Shown: positions 1 to 8,561, counted from the stretch's first letter. The stretch is 64,000 bases of DNA from Anabaena sp051781005 (GCF_051781005.1 NZ_JBPWOA010000026.1:186001-250000); one strand, 5' to 3'. Program-made: numbers and translations. Notes: generated by a model not told the origin, from the sequence alone.

Positions 1-1082
1 AAAAAATGCAGACACTTGGCATATTCTCCAGGTAATAACTGCCAAGAGAAATAACTTTGATTTCCCTGATGGGGATGTATTATTGATTCTATATGCAAAT
101 TGGTCGCTAAACCGTAAGCTGCATAGGGATATCCAGTAGAACCGAAAGCAAACCAATCAGGAACAGGAAATACTTGCTCAATATCTTGTGTTTTTCCCAA
201 ATTCATGTGAGCAAAATAGTGTATTCCCACAGGAAGATTCACAACTTCATTTCCATCTTCTGGATGCTTGGGTTTACCTTTGACAAATAATTCTTCTGTT
301 AGGTAATCTGCGCCAGCATACAAACTTATGACCCGATACAGTTCACAAACCAAATGCCGATTTTTCCCAGTCACTGGATCTAAACCCATATAATCAAAAG
401 GTTCCGAGGCGATGGTAATACTAGCACGAACAGAGCCACTAGATTGCGCTACCAACCGATAGGCATGATTAAACAAAGATATTTGATAAAAAGGTGATTT
501 GGGATGATATTCACCTGGTAATTGAATTTCACTAACTTGCAAACAACGCTTTTCTGGATCTTGACCTAACCATTCACCTTTTGCAGCCAAAAATGGGTCA
601 AGAATTTCTTGATGATCAAGCTGTATACTGGTTGCTGAACCAGAAAACCAATTCCTACCATTATCTTCAGGTGCAGGAATTAAATTAAACCAAACAATTA
701 AACGTTTGTTAACCAGTCTGACACCACGTTCACGACCTTCAGAACCATAAACTACTTCTATATACGGTTCACCAATTTGTTGAGGTATAGGTTTACCTTT
801 ATCAACTCTGATAAAACCAGCAGCTAAAATCCCATCTTCGGAACTGGGTGGAATTGGCTTTTGTAAGGAGAGAACTAAAGTATCGCGGTTAGGATCTTCA
901 GGATCAATGCGGTCAATTTGGGCTGGTATAGGTGTATGTGAAAGATCGCGTAGGTCGCTTAATACCAGTTCTTCTGGTGGAATTTGAAACTTTTTGACAA
1001 TATTTTGCCAAGGTATAGTAACATAACCATTACGCCAGTAATTTGAGGGATTGAAAATAGCTAATAAATTCAGGGATGACAT
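1..1082 (-). CDS. Unrecognised protein, 3' part outside the window
   Basis: An open frame runs from an ATG at the right end to the window edge without a stop, giving about 360 residues that begin MSSLNLLAIFNPSNYWRNGY. I do not recognise the family. It has no obvious signal peptide or membrane segment. It is rich in aromatic residues and prolines and looks like a soluble, probably beta-rich protein, with stretches such as GSEGRERGVRLVNKRLIVWF and VNLPVGIHYFAHMNLGKT. Codon use is ordinary for the window, and HIP1-like GATCGCG sequence occurs near the 5' end. The gene is divergent from the pentapeptide-repeat gene, with about 210 AT-rich bases between them that must hold both promoters. I am confident that it is coding because of the long open frame and protein-like composition. 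The function is unknown. Confidence 0.75.
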   Translation of the reverse strand, partial: MSSLNLLAIFNPSNYWRNGYVTIPWQNIVKKFQIPPEELVLSDLRDLSHTPIPAQIDRIDPEDPNRDTLVLSLQKPIPPSSEDGILAAGFIRVDKGKPIPQQIGEPYIEVVYGSEGRERGVRLVNKRLIVWFNLIPAPEDNGRNWFSGSATSIQLDHQEILDPFLAAKGEWLGQDPEKRCLQVSEIQLPGEYHPKSPFYQISLFNHAYRLVAQSSGSVRASITIASEPFDYMGLDPVTGKNRHLVCELYRVISLYAGADYLTEELFVKGKPKHPEDGNEVVNLPVGIHYFAHMNLGKTQDIEQVFPVPDWFAFGSTGYPYAAYGLATNLHIESIIHPHQGNQSYFSWQLLPGEYAKCLHF

Positions 1083-1292
1083 CTGTCTGCCTTCCTTTAT
1101 GCTTGTTATAGGGTTATTGAATCTATATTTAAAATTAAAGCAAAAATTTGAGGAAGTTGTGAGGAAATACAAAACCTTTCAAAATTTCTATTCTTGAACA
1201 AATTTATGTTAATTCTGAGTTTATTTTGGTGATTATTGGTTATATGATGAAAATATATTTACTCAACTTTAGATCAACTGTGAGGCTGTTAT

Positions 1293-1688
1293 ATGCCTGA
1301 AGTCAATTTCCAACAGCCCATTGATACCGCTGCCAAAATTCTAGAGGAATATGCAGCGGGAAAACGAGACTTTGAAAAAGCAGAATTAGGTAATGCAGAT
1401 TTACAAGGTCTTGATTTAAAAGGCTCTAACCTCAGCTATGCTGATTTGAGTGAAGCTAATCTCAGCGGTGCTAATCTACGCGGCTGTGACCTCAGCTTTG
1501 CCGATTTGAGTCACGCTAACTTGTATAATGCAGATTTGCGGGGAGCAATGTTATTTTCTGCGGATTTACGTCAAGCTAACTTACAGGGAGTGCATTTAGA
1601 GAAAGCAGATTGCGATCGCACCACCCATTTTCCCGCAGACTTTGACCTAGTGCAAGCTGGTGTAAAGTTAAGTGAAGAAATTCAGTAG
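1293..1688 (+). CDS. Pentapeptide-repeat protein
   Basis: This is a 131-residue protein. Its central part, about residues 35 to 110, is a run of A(D/N)LXX pentapeptides (for example ADLSEANLSGANLRGCDLSF). Such runs fold as a right-handed quadrilateral beta-helix in known pentapeptide proteins. A short helical N-terminal segment (about 30 residues, KILEEYAAGKRDFEKAEL) precedes the repeat. There is no signal peptide, so it is probably cytoplasmic. The family is large in cyanobacteria and mostly has no assigned function, so no specific role is given. It is a single gene with no close downstream partner on the same strand. Confidence 0.9.
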   Translation: MPEVNFQQPIDTAAKILEEYAAGKRDFEKAELGNADLQGLDLKGSNLSYADLSEANLSGANLRGCDLSFADLSHANLYNADLRGAMLFSADLRQANLQGVHLEKADCDRTTHFPADFDLVQAGVKLSEEIQ

Positions 1689-1781
1689 ATAACTCAACAT
1701 CAACCTCATCCTAACCACACCTCGTTATACTCAACACAGTTGGGACATGGACTTTTACGAAATTACGAAAAACCTAGATTT

Positions 1782-1810
1782 GTAGGGGTTTAGCAGTGCT
1801 AAACCCCTAC
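1782..1810. repeat. Perfect 14-bp inverted repeat (hairpin)
   Basis: The arms GTAGGGGTTTAGCA and TGCTAAACCCCTAC are perfect reverse complements around a single G. No T-run follows on either strand, so it is more like a dispersed palindromic repeat than a factor-independent terminator. It could still end the upstream pentapeptide transcript. Confidence 0.8.
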
Positions 1811-2170
1811 CCACAGAATCAAATGATTAAGCGGTGTTGAGTATACCTCGTTCCCAGTCTCAGACTGGGAATGCGATCACAAAGGCTCTGCCTTTCCTAG
1901 GCTTTCAAAGTAGACGCGGTTTAGAAAGATAAAACCCTTATTTTACAAGGTTCTTCGGTGGCAGTAATTAAAAATAGTCACAATTACATTATTCTATCAC
2001 TTGACACTTAGAATAGCAGATTATTCAAAATTTGTCAAATTTGCATTTTATAACCTAATTTTTATCCTGGGAATACTTTAGTTAAATCTAAGATTAATTC
2101 CCGGAAAAAGGGTATTTGTACAGACTCATTAAACAGTAAAATAAATTTATGAAGATAACCAAATTTATCT

Positions 2171-2250
2171 TAGACATAGGAGTAAAAAAGAATGTAGAGT
2201 CGAGAATCTCTAGCTAGGTCACATCTCTACAAGGGTTCTAGAAAACACAT
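2171..2250 (+). repeat. 80-bp dispersed repeat, copy 1
   Basis: The segment starts TAGACATAGGAGT and contains TGTAGAG and CTCTACA as an internal inverted pair. It matches 62403-62482 (minus strand) at about 70 of 80 positions by eye, with nearly all differences being transitions. It lies 36 bases beyond the hoxH stop. It contains no reading frame. Confidence 0.85.
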
Positions 2251-2285
2251 GATATAAAAGTCAGATTTCTGTAATATAATTGTAA

Positions 2286-3734
2286 TTAATTTCGGTAAAT
2301 TTTATTAACTACAGTTCCATCTTTAGCCAATACTTCAATTAGTAAAGGCATTTGTCCCATTGCATGAGTTGAACAACTTAAACAAGGGTCAAAAGCACGA
2401 ATACCAGCCTCAACACGGTTTAACATCCCTTCTTTAATGTCATCACCTTGGATAAAATGACGGGCAATTTGAGCAACTGTACGATTCATAGCTAAGTTAT
2501 TTTGACCAGTAGCAATAATTAAATTTACTTTTTGCATTAAACCATTTTCATCAACACGATAATGATGAAATAATGTTCCTCTTGGTGCTTCACTTACACC
2601 CACAGCTTCTAATTGATTAATACCAGCTTCAGCACGGAGATGAGTTGATAAAATATCAGGATCATCAAGTAAAATTTCTATGTGTTCAATACAAGCTAAA
2701 ATTTCAATTAAACGGGCATAGTGATAGAAAAATGATGATTTAACAGTTCCAGTTCCATGACTACGAAACTCTTTTAATTCTTGATCAGCTAAAGGTGTAC
2801 CAATGTGACTGCAAATATTCAATCTTGCTAAAGGCCCAACGCGATACATTCCACTATCTAAACGGCAATGATCCTGAGTATCGGGATAACCTAAAGGACG
2901 ATAATAAGGGGATTTCAAATAAGAATCTGCTTGAACTGCTTCACCAATAAATTCATGATAGTTAGTGGGGTCAAGTTTATCAGCAACAATGTTACCAGCA
3001 CTATCAACAAAACGGAGATGTCCATCGTAGGTTTCCCATAAACCTTCAGGAGTCACTAACCCCATAAATAAACTAGGAAAATTCCCAAAAGTTTGCGCTT
3101 CTTTTGCATATTTTTCCAGCAGCTTTTTAAATAAATCTATGGCATTAATAATAGTAGTGCGTGCTTCAGGAATGCGTTGTTGAATGTGGGTACGATTTTC
3201 TTCAGTTAAAGGATCTCTAACTCCACCGGGAACAGCCCAAGATGGATGGATTTTTTTTCCTCCTAATAATTCAATTATTTCTTGACCAAATTGACGTAAA
3301 CGAATACCACCTCTAGCTAATTCTGGTTCAGCAGCAATTAAACCAAATACGTTACGTTGTGCGGGGTTGCTATCCATGCCTAATAACAGGTCTGGGGCGC
3401 TAAGGTGAAAGAAGCTGAGGGCATGGGATTGGACAATTTGACCTAAGTTCATCAATCGGCGAAGTTTGGTAGCTGTTTGTGGTATTGTGACAGAGAGAAT
3501 GCGATCGCCTGTTTTTGCTGATGCTAACAAATGACTCACCGGACAGATACCACAAATCCGTGCGGTAATTCCAGGCATTTCCGCTAAAGGACGACCAACG
3601 CAAAATTTTTCAAAACCGCGAAATTCTGTCACATGAAACCGTGCATCATTGACTTGTCCATCATCATCTAAATAGATACTAATTTTCGCGTGTCCTTCAA
3701 TGCGAGTAACCGGATCAATAATTATTTTTTTCAT
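2286..3734 (-). CDS. hoxH: Bidirectional NiFe hydrogenase large subunit HoxH
   Basis: HoxH carries the NiFe active site where H2 is made or split in the cytoplasmic bidirectional hydrogenase. The 482-residue protein has the N-terminal cysteine motif RICGICPVSH (around residue 60) and the C-terminal motif DPCLSCSTH; these four cysteines bind nickel and iron. The 25 residues after the final His (AMGQMPLLIEVLAKDG onward) are the usual extension removed by the HoxW protease during maturation, so this is a full-length precursor. HoxW and the Hyp maturation genes are not in the window. It is last in the hox gene order; a CBS-domain gene and a MITE-like element separate it from hoxY. The 300-base gap before it may mean separate transcription or a long leader. 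Confidence 0.97.
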   Translation of the reverse strand: MKKIIIDPVTRIEGHAKISIYLDDDGQVNDARFHVTEFRGFEKFCVGRPLAEMPGITARICGICPVSHLLASAKTGDRILSVTIPQTATKLRRLMNLGQIVQSHALSFFHLSAPDLLLGMDSNPAQRNVFGLIAAEPELARGGIRLRQFGQEIIELLGGKKIHPSWAVPGGVRDPLTEENRTHIQQRIPEARTTIINAIDLFKKLLEKYAKEAQTFGNFPSLFMGLVTPEGLWETYDGHLRFVDSAGNIVADKLDPTNYHEFIGEAVQADSYLKSPYYRPLGYPDTQDHCRLDSGMYRVGPLARLNICSHIGTPLADQELKEFRSHGTGTVKSSFFYHYARLIEILACIEHIEILLDDPDILSTHLRAEAGINQLEAVGVSEAPRGTLFHHYRVDENGLMQKVNLIIATGQNNLAMNRTVAQIARHFIQGDDIKEGMLNRVEAGIRAFDPCLSCSTHAMGQMPLLIEVLAKDGTVVNKIYRN

Positions 3735-3740
3735 AAAAAT

Positions 3741-3780
3741 AGGTAATTGGTAATTGGTAATTGGTGATTGGTGATTGGTA
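3741..3780. repeat. Short tandem heptamer repeats (GGTAATT/GGTGATT)
   Basis: About five head-to-tail copies of a 7-base unit (GGTAATT changing to GGTGATT) lie directly upstream of hoxH. This is the STRR type of repeat typical of heterocystous cyanobacteria; the same units recur upstream of hoxU (6791-6834) and hoxE (9064-9089). Confidence 0.85.
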
Positions 3781-3803
3781 AATACAAATTACCAATTACT
3801 AAC

Positions 3804-4031
3804 TAGGGCTTGCTGTTCGCGGAGCGTGCCGTTAGGCATATAAACTTAAAAACAATAACAGATAAGGGTTGGCTGGGTTTTTGATGCTCAAAAAGTGCAA
3901 TGGTTTGGCATATAGAGTGACAAAATAGGTGCATTTTTCCTGGTCAGAACCGGAAAATTGAGGATGTTGAGATAGCTGAAACTGTTCCCTATTCCCTGTC
4001 CTCACCGACAACTTTTTCAGCAAACCCTAAC
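3804..4031. mobile_element. MITE-like element with AGGGCTTGCTG ends
   Basis: The left end AGGGCTTGCTG and the right end CAGCAAACCCT form imperfect terminal inverted repeats around about 205 bases with no transposase. Next to the left end sits a GC-rich repeat (TTCGCGGAGCGTGCCGTTAG), apparently inserted into the element. The right end, TCCTCACCGACAACTTTTTC followed by AGCAAACCCTA, matches a much shorter relative at 40864-40918. A 63-codon frame inside is not considered a gene. Without a target-site duplication analysis the exact ends are uncertain. Confidence 0.65.
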
Positions 4032-4037
4032 TATGAA

Positions 4038-4652
4038 TTACAACTCATAAATTCTTACTTCTGCTGCTTCTGGATACTCATCACAGTAATCTTCAAAAGC
4101 AGTTTTTAAAGGCTTCTCGGCTCGTTGGTGGGCAATTTCTGCTTGTATCTCTTCTACTACATCCCAAGCGGCTGCACATTCTGCGGAATTTATGCCTTTA
4201 TCAGTACAGACAAGACGAGCTTTTTTAATTTCATCTTGTAATTCTTGTTCTAATATAATTGAACGGGGTTTTTCTAAACTGCTACTCCGCGCTAAGATAT
4301 CAGTAAGTGAAATAATTCCTATTAGATCACCGCTAATTACAGGCGCACGACGGAGATGGTGATTAGCAAATAATCTGGCTACATATTCTAAACCTAATTC
4401 GGGATTTACAACAATGCAAGGTTTACTCATGATTTCATAAACACGGATTTTATTTGGATCTTTGCTATAGGCAATTACTTTATAAACAATATCGCTTTCT
4501 GTGATAATTCCATAAGCATCTTGTTCATGGCGACGATCTACAATTAATGCTCGCCAATCTCTAGCTTGCATTAATTTCACTGCTTCTGTTACTGTTGCTG
4601 AACTGCGAATCATCGCAACATCTTTGGTCATTACATCTGCTGCTGTTAACAT
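4038..4652 (-). CDS. CBS-domain protein within the hox cluster
   Basis: A 204-residue soluble protein with two CBS motifs in its first 125 residues (MLTAADVMTKDVAMIRSSAT and VYEIMSKPCIVVNPELGLEY), forming one Bateman module, followed by a helical, acidic tail. CBS pairs usually bind adenine nucleotides and act as energy sensors. No enzymatic domain is attached. Its position between hoxY and hoxH on the same strand suggests a role linked to the hydrogenase. As far as I recall, a CBS gene also sits at this place in other Nostoc/Anabaena hox clusters, but no function is established. The ATG start follows a purine-rich stretch. Confidence 0.9.
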   Translation of the reverse strand: MLTAADVMTKDVAMIRSSATVTEAVKLMQARDWRALIVDRRHEQDAYGIITESDIVYKVIAYSKDPNKIRVYEIMSKPCIVVNPELGLEYVARLFANHHLRRAPVISGDLIGIISLTDILARSSSLEKPRSIILEQELQDEIKKARLVCTDKGINSAECAAAWDVVEEIQAEIAHQRAEKPLKTAFEDYCDEYPEAAEVRIYEL

Positions 4653-4682
4653 ATTTTACCTCTGAAGAATATGGATTAAATG

Positions 4683-4829
4683 AACCGCGTTCGCGAAGCG
4701 TCTCGAAGAGAAGGCGCGTTCGCGGTAGCGTTGCGAAGCAAAGAGCACGTTCGCGCAGCGTCTCCGACAGGAGAAGGAAGAAGGAAGAAGAAGATAAGAA
4801 TAGAAGAGTAAGAAAAAAGGAAGTAGATA
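4683..4829. repeat. Cluster of GC-rich palindromic repeats and GAAGAA tract
   Basis: Three neighbouring variants of one repeat occur between the CBS gene and hoxY: one containing GTTCGCGAAGCGTCTC (4689 on), one with GTTCGCGGTAGCGTTGCGAA, and one with CGTTCGCGCAGCGTCTC (4748 on). A purine-rich AGAAGGAAGAAGGAAG tract follows. The same repeat family is found in many other gaps of the window and apparently inside three genes (near 19.3, 29.7 and 44.0 kb). Confidence 0.85.
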
Positions 4830-5375
4830 TTATCCAAATTTAATCATTTCTCTTCCTTCCATTTGGGGTTGTTCTCCTTTCAATAATGGTTCTAAGGTGG
4901 CACGAATGCGGGGGGCTGAAGGTGGACAACCGGGTAAATAAATATCAACTGGTATGACTTGATGTACAGGTACGACTTTATCTAGTAAGGGTGGAATAAT
5001 TCCTGGTGCGTGGGGAATTTGCTGGTTAATATCGGCTGATTGGATATAAGCAAGTTGGAGGACAGGTTCAGCACCACCCAAGGGATTACGTAAAGCGGTA
5101 ACGTTTCCAGTAACAGCACAATCACCAAAGGAAATTACTGTTTTAGTGCGTTCTCTAATTTTGTAAATTAGTTCTAAATGCTCTTCATTTGCGATCGCAC
5201 CTTCAACCAAGACTACATCTACACCTTCTGGATATTCTTTAATATCAGCTATGGGACTATAAACTACATCTACCTGCGCGGCTAAATCTATTAACCATTC
5301 ATCTAAATCAAGAAAGGACATATGACAACCAGAACACCCACCTAACCATACTGTTGCTAATTTCAATCGAGTCAT
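4830..5375 (-). CDS. hoxY: Bidirectional NiFe hydrogenase small subunit HoxY
   Basis: HoxY is the electron-transfer partner of HoxH. The 181-residue protein starts MTRLKLATVWLGGCSGCHMS, with the CxxC pair that binds the proximal 4Fe-4S cluster; further ligands are visible in ISFGDCAVTGN and in YLPGCPPSAPRI. Its length fits the short small subunits of NAD-linked hydrogenases, which carry only one FeS cluster and no export signal. It therefore works in the cytoplasm or at the thylakoid surface. The gene follows the DUF3122 gene with about 100 bases between and precedes the CBS gene, all on one strand. Confidence 0.97.
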   Translation of the reverse strand: MTRLKLATVWLGGCSGCHMSFLDLDEWLIDLAAQVDVVYSPIADIKEYPEGVDVVLVEGAIANEEHLELIYKIRERTKTVISFGDCAVTGNVTALRNPLGGAEPVLQLAYIQSADINQQIPHAPGIIPPLLDKVVPVHQVIPVDIYLPGCPPSAPRIRATLEPLLKGEQPQMEGREMIKFG

Positions 5376-5477
5376 TTTTCTGTTCTCAAAATCTGATTTT
5401 TGGGTAAATTAATCACATTTTTTTCTCACGCAGAGGCACTCCAGAGGAATCAAGAGTATGAAGACATCTGTAGTTAA

Positions 5478-5999
5478 CTACTCAGGACTCAAAACTGTAC
5501 GCCATTCTTTAACTACTGATGGGGGGACTGAGATGTTGATGAAGTTTGAACCAGGTAGAGGTATTCCCAGTGTTAACTTTTCATTTGGCAATTCTGGCAA
5601 AATATGTGTCAAATCATATTGACCAATAGTTGGTGCTGGTGCTTCATCTAAAAACACATCAGCAGCATTCCAAACTTTATCTGTAGCTGAAGTAATTTTT
5701 AAAGGTTGGGGATGAATTAATTCAGCAGAACCAGGAAAACCAATTAACCGAAGATTTACATTAGATGCTTGACCAGGATATATTTGTTTAAATAAAACAA
5801 CCTGCCAAACTTTTCCTGATTGATCATCTAATTTTACTTGTGAGCGATAAAGAACTTCTCCTGGTGCTTCTTCTAATTGAGTGACAGCAGCATTTGCTTT
5901 CTGGGATGTGAAGTTTCCTAAATCCAGGAATATAAATGTTGTCAAAATCCCCAAAAATAGCATCTGCCAAAATATTTTTCCAATCCAGTTTAACATCAT
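5478..5999 (-). CDS. DUF3122-like exported or membrane-anchored protein
   Basis: A 173-residue protein. The first 38 residues contain a hydrophobic segment (IFWQMLFLGILTTFIFLDLG) followed by KANAAVT, which looks like a signal peptide with cleavage after ANA. The rest (VLYRSQVKLDDQSGKVWQVV and following) resembles the cyanobacterial DUF3122 family, whose function is unknown. A protein outside the cytoplasm within an operon for a cytoplasmic hydrogenase is unexpected. It sits between hoxU and hoxY on the same strand, 66 bases after hoxU. The family assignment is from memory and moderately certain. Confidence 0.82.
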   Translation of the reverse strand: MMLNWIGKIFWQMLFLGILTTFIFLDLGNFTSQKANAAVTQLEEAPGEVLYRSQVKLDDQSGKVWQVVLFKQIYPGQASNVNLRLIGFPGSAELIHPQPLKITSATDKVWNAADVFLDEAPAPTIGQYDLTHILPELPNEKLTLGIPLPGSNFINISVPPSVVKEWRTVLSPE

Positions 6000-6065
6000 A
6001 TTCTTCTTTTGGTAATTGGTATTTACTTATAGATAATTCTTCGTGTTCTCCCATTTTCAACTCTT

Positions 6066-6782
6066 CTAAAAATTCCATTGTTTTTTCTCCCTAGCTGTAA
6101 CTAAAAATTCGATTTTGCCACGATCATGTTTCATTTCCCCTACACTAGAACCTTTATCAAATAAAGCTCCTGTAGGACAGGCATTAACACATTTACCGCA
6201 AGAGGTACAAGTTTGAGAAGTTCCCCAAGGCTGATTTAAATCGGTAATAACGTGCGATTTGTAACCTCTTCCTGCCATATCCCAAGTATGTGCGCCTTCG
6301 ATTTCATCACAAACACGGACGCATCTGGTACACAAGACGCAACGGTTATGATCAATTCCAAAAAGATGATGAGAAGTATCAACGGTACGGTTCGGGAATT
6401 GATATTCTAATCGGACGTGATCCATACCCATTTCTATGGCTAAATCTTGGAGTTCACAATTACCATTAGCAACACAAACCGAGCAAATGTGATTACCTTC
6501 AGCAAATAGCATTTCAATAATGGTACGACGGTATCTTTGTAAGCGATCGCTATTTGTAGTCACTTCCATCCCCTCAGAAACCTTTGTCACACAGGCTGGT
6601 TGAAGTTTATTACTCCCAGAAATTTCTACCAAACATAACCGACAAGCCCCCACATCCCCTACTCCTTCTAAATGACACAATGTAGGAATATGGATACCAG
6701 CCTCTTGCGCCGCTGTCAGTAAAGTTTCATCCTCACGGGCGCTGACTAATTCACCATTTATCGTTAGTGTTTTTACAGTCAT
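6066..6782 (-). CDS. hoxU: Bidirectional hydrogenase diaphorase subunit HoxU
   Basis: HoxU is the iron-sulfur subunit that wires the HoxF flavin to HoxY. The 238-residue protein shows an N-terminal 2Fe-2S ferredoxin fold (CHLEGVGDVGACRLCLVEI). It then has a HxxxCxxC-type site (HICSVCVANGNCEL), and two classical 4Fe-4S motifs near the C-terminus (CVLCTRCVRVCDE and CTSCGKCVNACP). This layout is that of the N-terminal part of the complex I NuoG subunit. The gene is separated from hoxF by about 170 bases of tandem repeats, and its own start lies right beside these repeats. Confidence 0.97.
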   Translation of the reverse strand: MTVKTLTINGELVSAREDETLLTAAQEAGIHIPTLCHLEGVGDVGACRLCLVEISGSNKLQPACVTKVSEGMEVTTNSDRLQRYRRTIIEMLFAEGNHICSVCVANGNCELQDLAIEMGMDHVRLEYQFPNRTVDTSHHLFGIDHNRCVLCTRCVRVCDEIEGAHTWDMAGRGYKSHVITDLNQPWGTSQTCTSCGKCVNACPTGALFDKGSSVGEMKHDRGKIEFLVTAREKKQWNF

Positions 6783-6788
6783 AATAAT

Positions 6789-6905
6789 TTGGTGATTGGT
6801 GATTGGTGATTGGTGATTGGTGATTGGTAGTTGGGGGAAAAAAATTCTTAAATTCGGTAAATCCGTGATAGTGATTGGTAATTGGTAGTTGGGGGAAAAA
6901 AATTC
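6789..6905. repeat. STRR block and duplicated segment upstream of hoxU
   Basis: Six or so GGTGATT heptamers are followed by TAGTTGGGGGAAAAAAATTC. A second, slightly diverged copy of the whole unit (GTGATTGGTAATTGGTAGTT and the same G/A tract) begins about 50 bases on, so this is a repeat within a repeat. It lies in the hoxF-hoxU gap and would be transcribed with the operon. Confidence 0.85.
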
Positions 6906-6956
6906 TTAAATCCTGTAAATCCTTAAATCCAGAAAATCCTGATTCAGACAATTTTC

Positions 6957-8561
6957 CTATTCCCTAATCAAAGCCAAATACTCATCATGGAAATAATGCA
7001 AAGTGCTAAAAACCGGATTTGGTGCAGACTGTCCTAAACCACATAAACTAGTTTGTTTCACCATGTCGCAAAGTTCCTCCAGCAATTCCAAATCAGACTG
7101 TGCAGCTTCCCCTTTGCTAATCTTCGTTAATAACTGATATAACTGCACAGTTCCTACCCGACAGGGAATGCACTTACCGCAAGATTCATCCATGCAAAAT
7201 TCCATGAAAAAGCGGGCGACATCAACCATATTTGTAGTTTGATCCATGACAATCATCCCGCCGGAACCCATCATGGAACCTAACGCAGTCAAGGATTCGT
7301 AATCTACAGGTGTAGCAAATTCTGACGCAGGTATACATCCTCCGGAAGGACCACCAGTTTGTACTGCTTTAGCAATACCATGATCAGGAACACCTCCCCC
7401 CATTTCCTCGACAATTTGCTGTAAGGATGTCCCCATAGGTACTTCAATTAAACCCGTATTGCGGATTTTTCCAGCTAAAGCGAAAACCTTTGTGCCTTTA
7501 CTTTTTGCAGTACCGATATTCGCAAACCAATCTGCACCTTTACAGATAATTGGCGCGATATTTGCCAAGGTTTCCACGTTGTTAATTAACGTTGGGTAGC
7601 CCCATAAACCCGACTCAGCAGGGTACGGTGGGCGGGGATGAGGGACACCGCGTTTACCTTCAATAGAAGCCATTAAAGCCGTTTCTTCACCGCATACATA
7701 AGCCCCCGCACCAATGCGAATATCAATTTTAAAATCAAAAGGTGATTCAAAGATTTGTGAACCGAGAAGTCCGAGACGTTGACTTTGGCGAATTGCAGTT
7801 TCGAGACGATGAATAGCAATAGGATATTCTGCCCTTACATAAATATAACCTTGGGTTGCACCAATAGCATAAGCTGCGATCGCCATTCCTTCTAAAACTC
7901 GATGAGGATCACTCTCCAAAACACTCCTATCCATGAATGCACCAGGATCACCTTCATCCGCATTACAAATTACAAATTTTCTTTCCCCCGCAGACTTAGC
8001 AACCGTCGCCCATTTTAAACCCGTCGGATAACCAGCACCACCTCTTCCCCGCAAACCGCTTTTAGTAATTGTTTCAACTACCTCACTGGGTTTCATTTCT
8101 CGCAGAACTTGGTAAAGCGCCTGATAACCCTCCGCAGCAATGTAAGATTGAATCCGTTCTGGATCAATTTTGCCACTGTTTTCCAACACAATCGGTAATT
8201 GATTTGTAAAAAACGGTTGAGTTAAATCACCCTGTTGTAAGTTGGTTTCTTCCCCATTTACGCCAGCAATAATTTGTGTTGCATCTTCTGGAGTAACTTT
8301 TTCATAAAGTTTTGACTCTGTATGTTTTTCTGGGAAATCCACTTGAACTAACGGCCCTTGACAGCACAGACGCATACAACCGACACCCGTAACTTGGACA
8401 GTATCTTCCAAACCCGCAGCTTTTACAGATGTATCAAGATTGTCTTTGACAGCTTGGGAATTAGAAGAGAGACAACCCGCCGCCGTACAACAACGAATCT
8501 GTACAGGTTTAGTTTGGGAAAGTTCTTTTTGAGTTATTTCTAATAATTCATTTAGTTCCAT
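6957..8561 (-). CDS. hoxF: Bidirectional hydrogenase diaphorase subunit HoxF
   Basis: HoxF is the flavin subunit that exchanges electrons with NAD(P)H. The 534-residue protein begins with a thioredoxin-like 2Fe-2S domain (CTAAGCLSSN and GVGCMRLCCQGP, residues 24 to 70). The NuoF-like core follows, with the nucleotide loop GLRGRGGAGYPTGLKWA, FMN-binding NADEGDPGAFMDRSVLESDP and GAGAYVCGEETAL. The C-terminal 4Fe-4S site is CGKCIPCRVGT plus a later CGLG. The length is normal for HoxF. Its start overlaps the end of hoxE by 14 bases, indicating translational coupling. Confidence 0.97.
   Translation of the reverse strand: MELNELLEITQKELSQTKPVQIRCCTAAGCLSSNSQAVKDNLDTSVKAAGLEDTVQVTGVGCMRLCCQGPLVQVDFPEKHTESKLYEKVTPEDATQIIAGVNGEETNLQQGDLTQPFFTNQLPIVLENSGKIDPERIQSYIAAEGYQALYQVLREMKPSEVVETITKSGLRGRGGAGYPTGLKWATVAKSAGERKFVICNADEGDPGAFMDRSVLESDPHRVLEGMAIAAYAIGATQGYIYVRAEYPIAIHRLETAIRQSQRLGLLGSQIFESPFDFKIDIRIGAGAYVCGEETALMASIEGKRGVPHPRPPYPAESGLWGYPTLINNVETLANIAPIICKGADWFANIGTAKSKGTKVFALAGKIRNTGLIEVPMGTSLQQIVEEMGGGVPDHGIAKAVQTGGPSGGCIPASEFATPVDYESLTALGSMMGSGGMIVMDQTTNMVDVARFFMEFCMDESCGKCIPCRVGTVQLYQLLTKISKGEAAQSDLELLEELCDMVKQTSLCGLGQSAPNPVFSTLHYFHDEYLALIRE

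Larger units (their letters stand above)
1689..2285. other. Intergenic region with repeats, no gene seen
   Basis: About 600 bases between the pentapeptide gene and the hoxH stop, with no convincing reading frame. It holds a perfect hairpin (1782-1810), a segment around 1850-1880 reading CCCAGTCTCAGACTGGGAA (a second small palindrome), and an 80-bp repeat (2171-2250) that occurs again near 62.4 kb. The rest is AT-rich. Confidence 0.7.

Noticed and set aside
3832..4023. 63-codon frame inside the MITE-like element as a transposase fragment
   Set aside because: No transposase motif is visible and the frame lies wholly within a repeat.
4595..4843. 82-codon plus-strand frame with Arg/Ser-rich product
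   Set aside because: It is made of palindromic repeats and a GAAGAA tract; composition is low-complexity and it overlaps the CBS gene start antisense.
5824..6078. 84-codon minus-strand frame between hoxU and the DUF3122 gene
   Set aside because: It overlaps the signal-peptide region of the DUF3122 gene in another frame and lacks protein-like features after residue 40.
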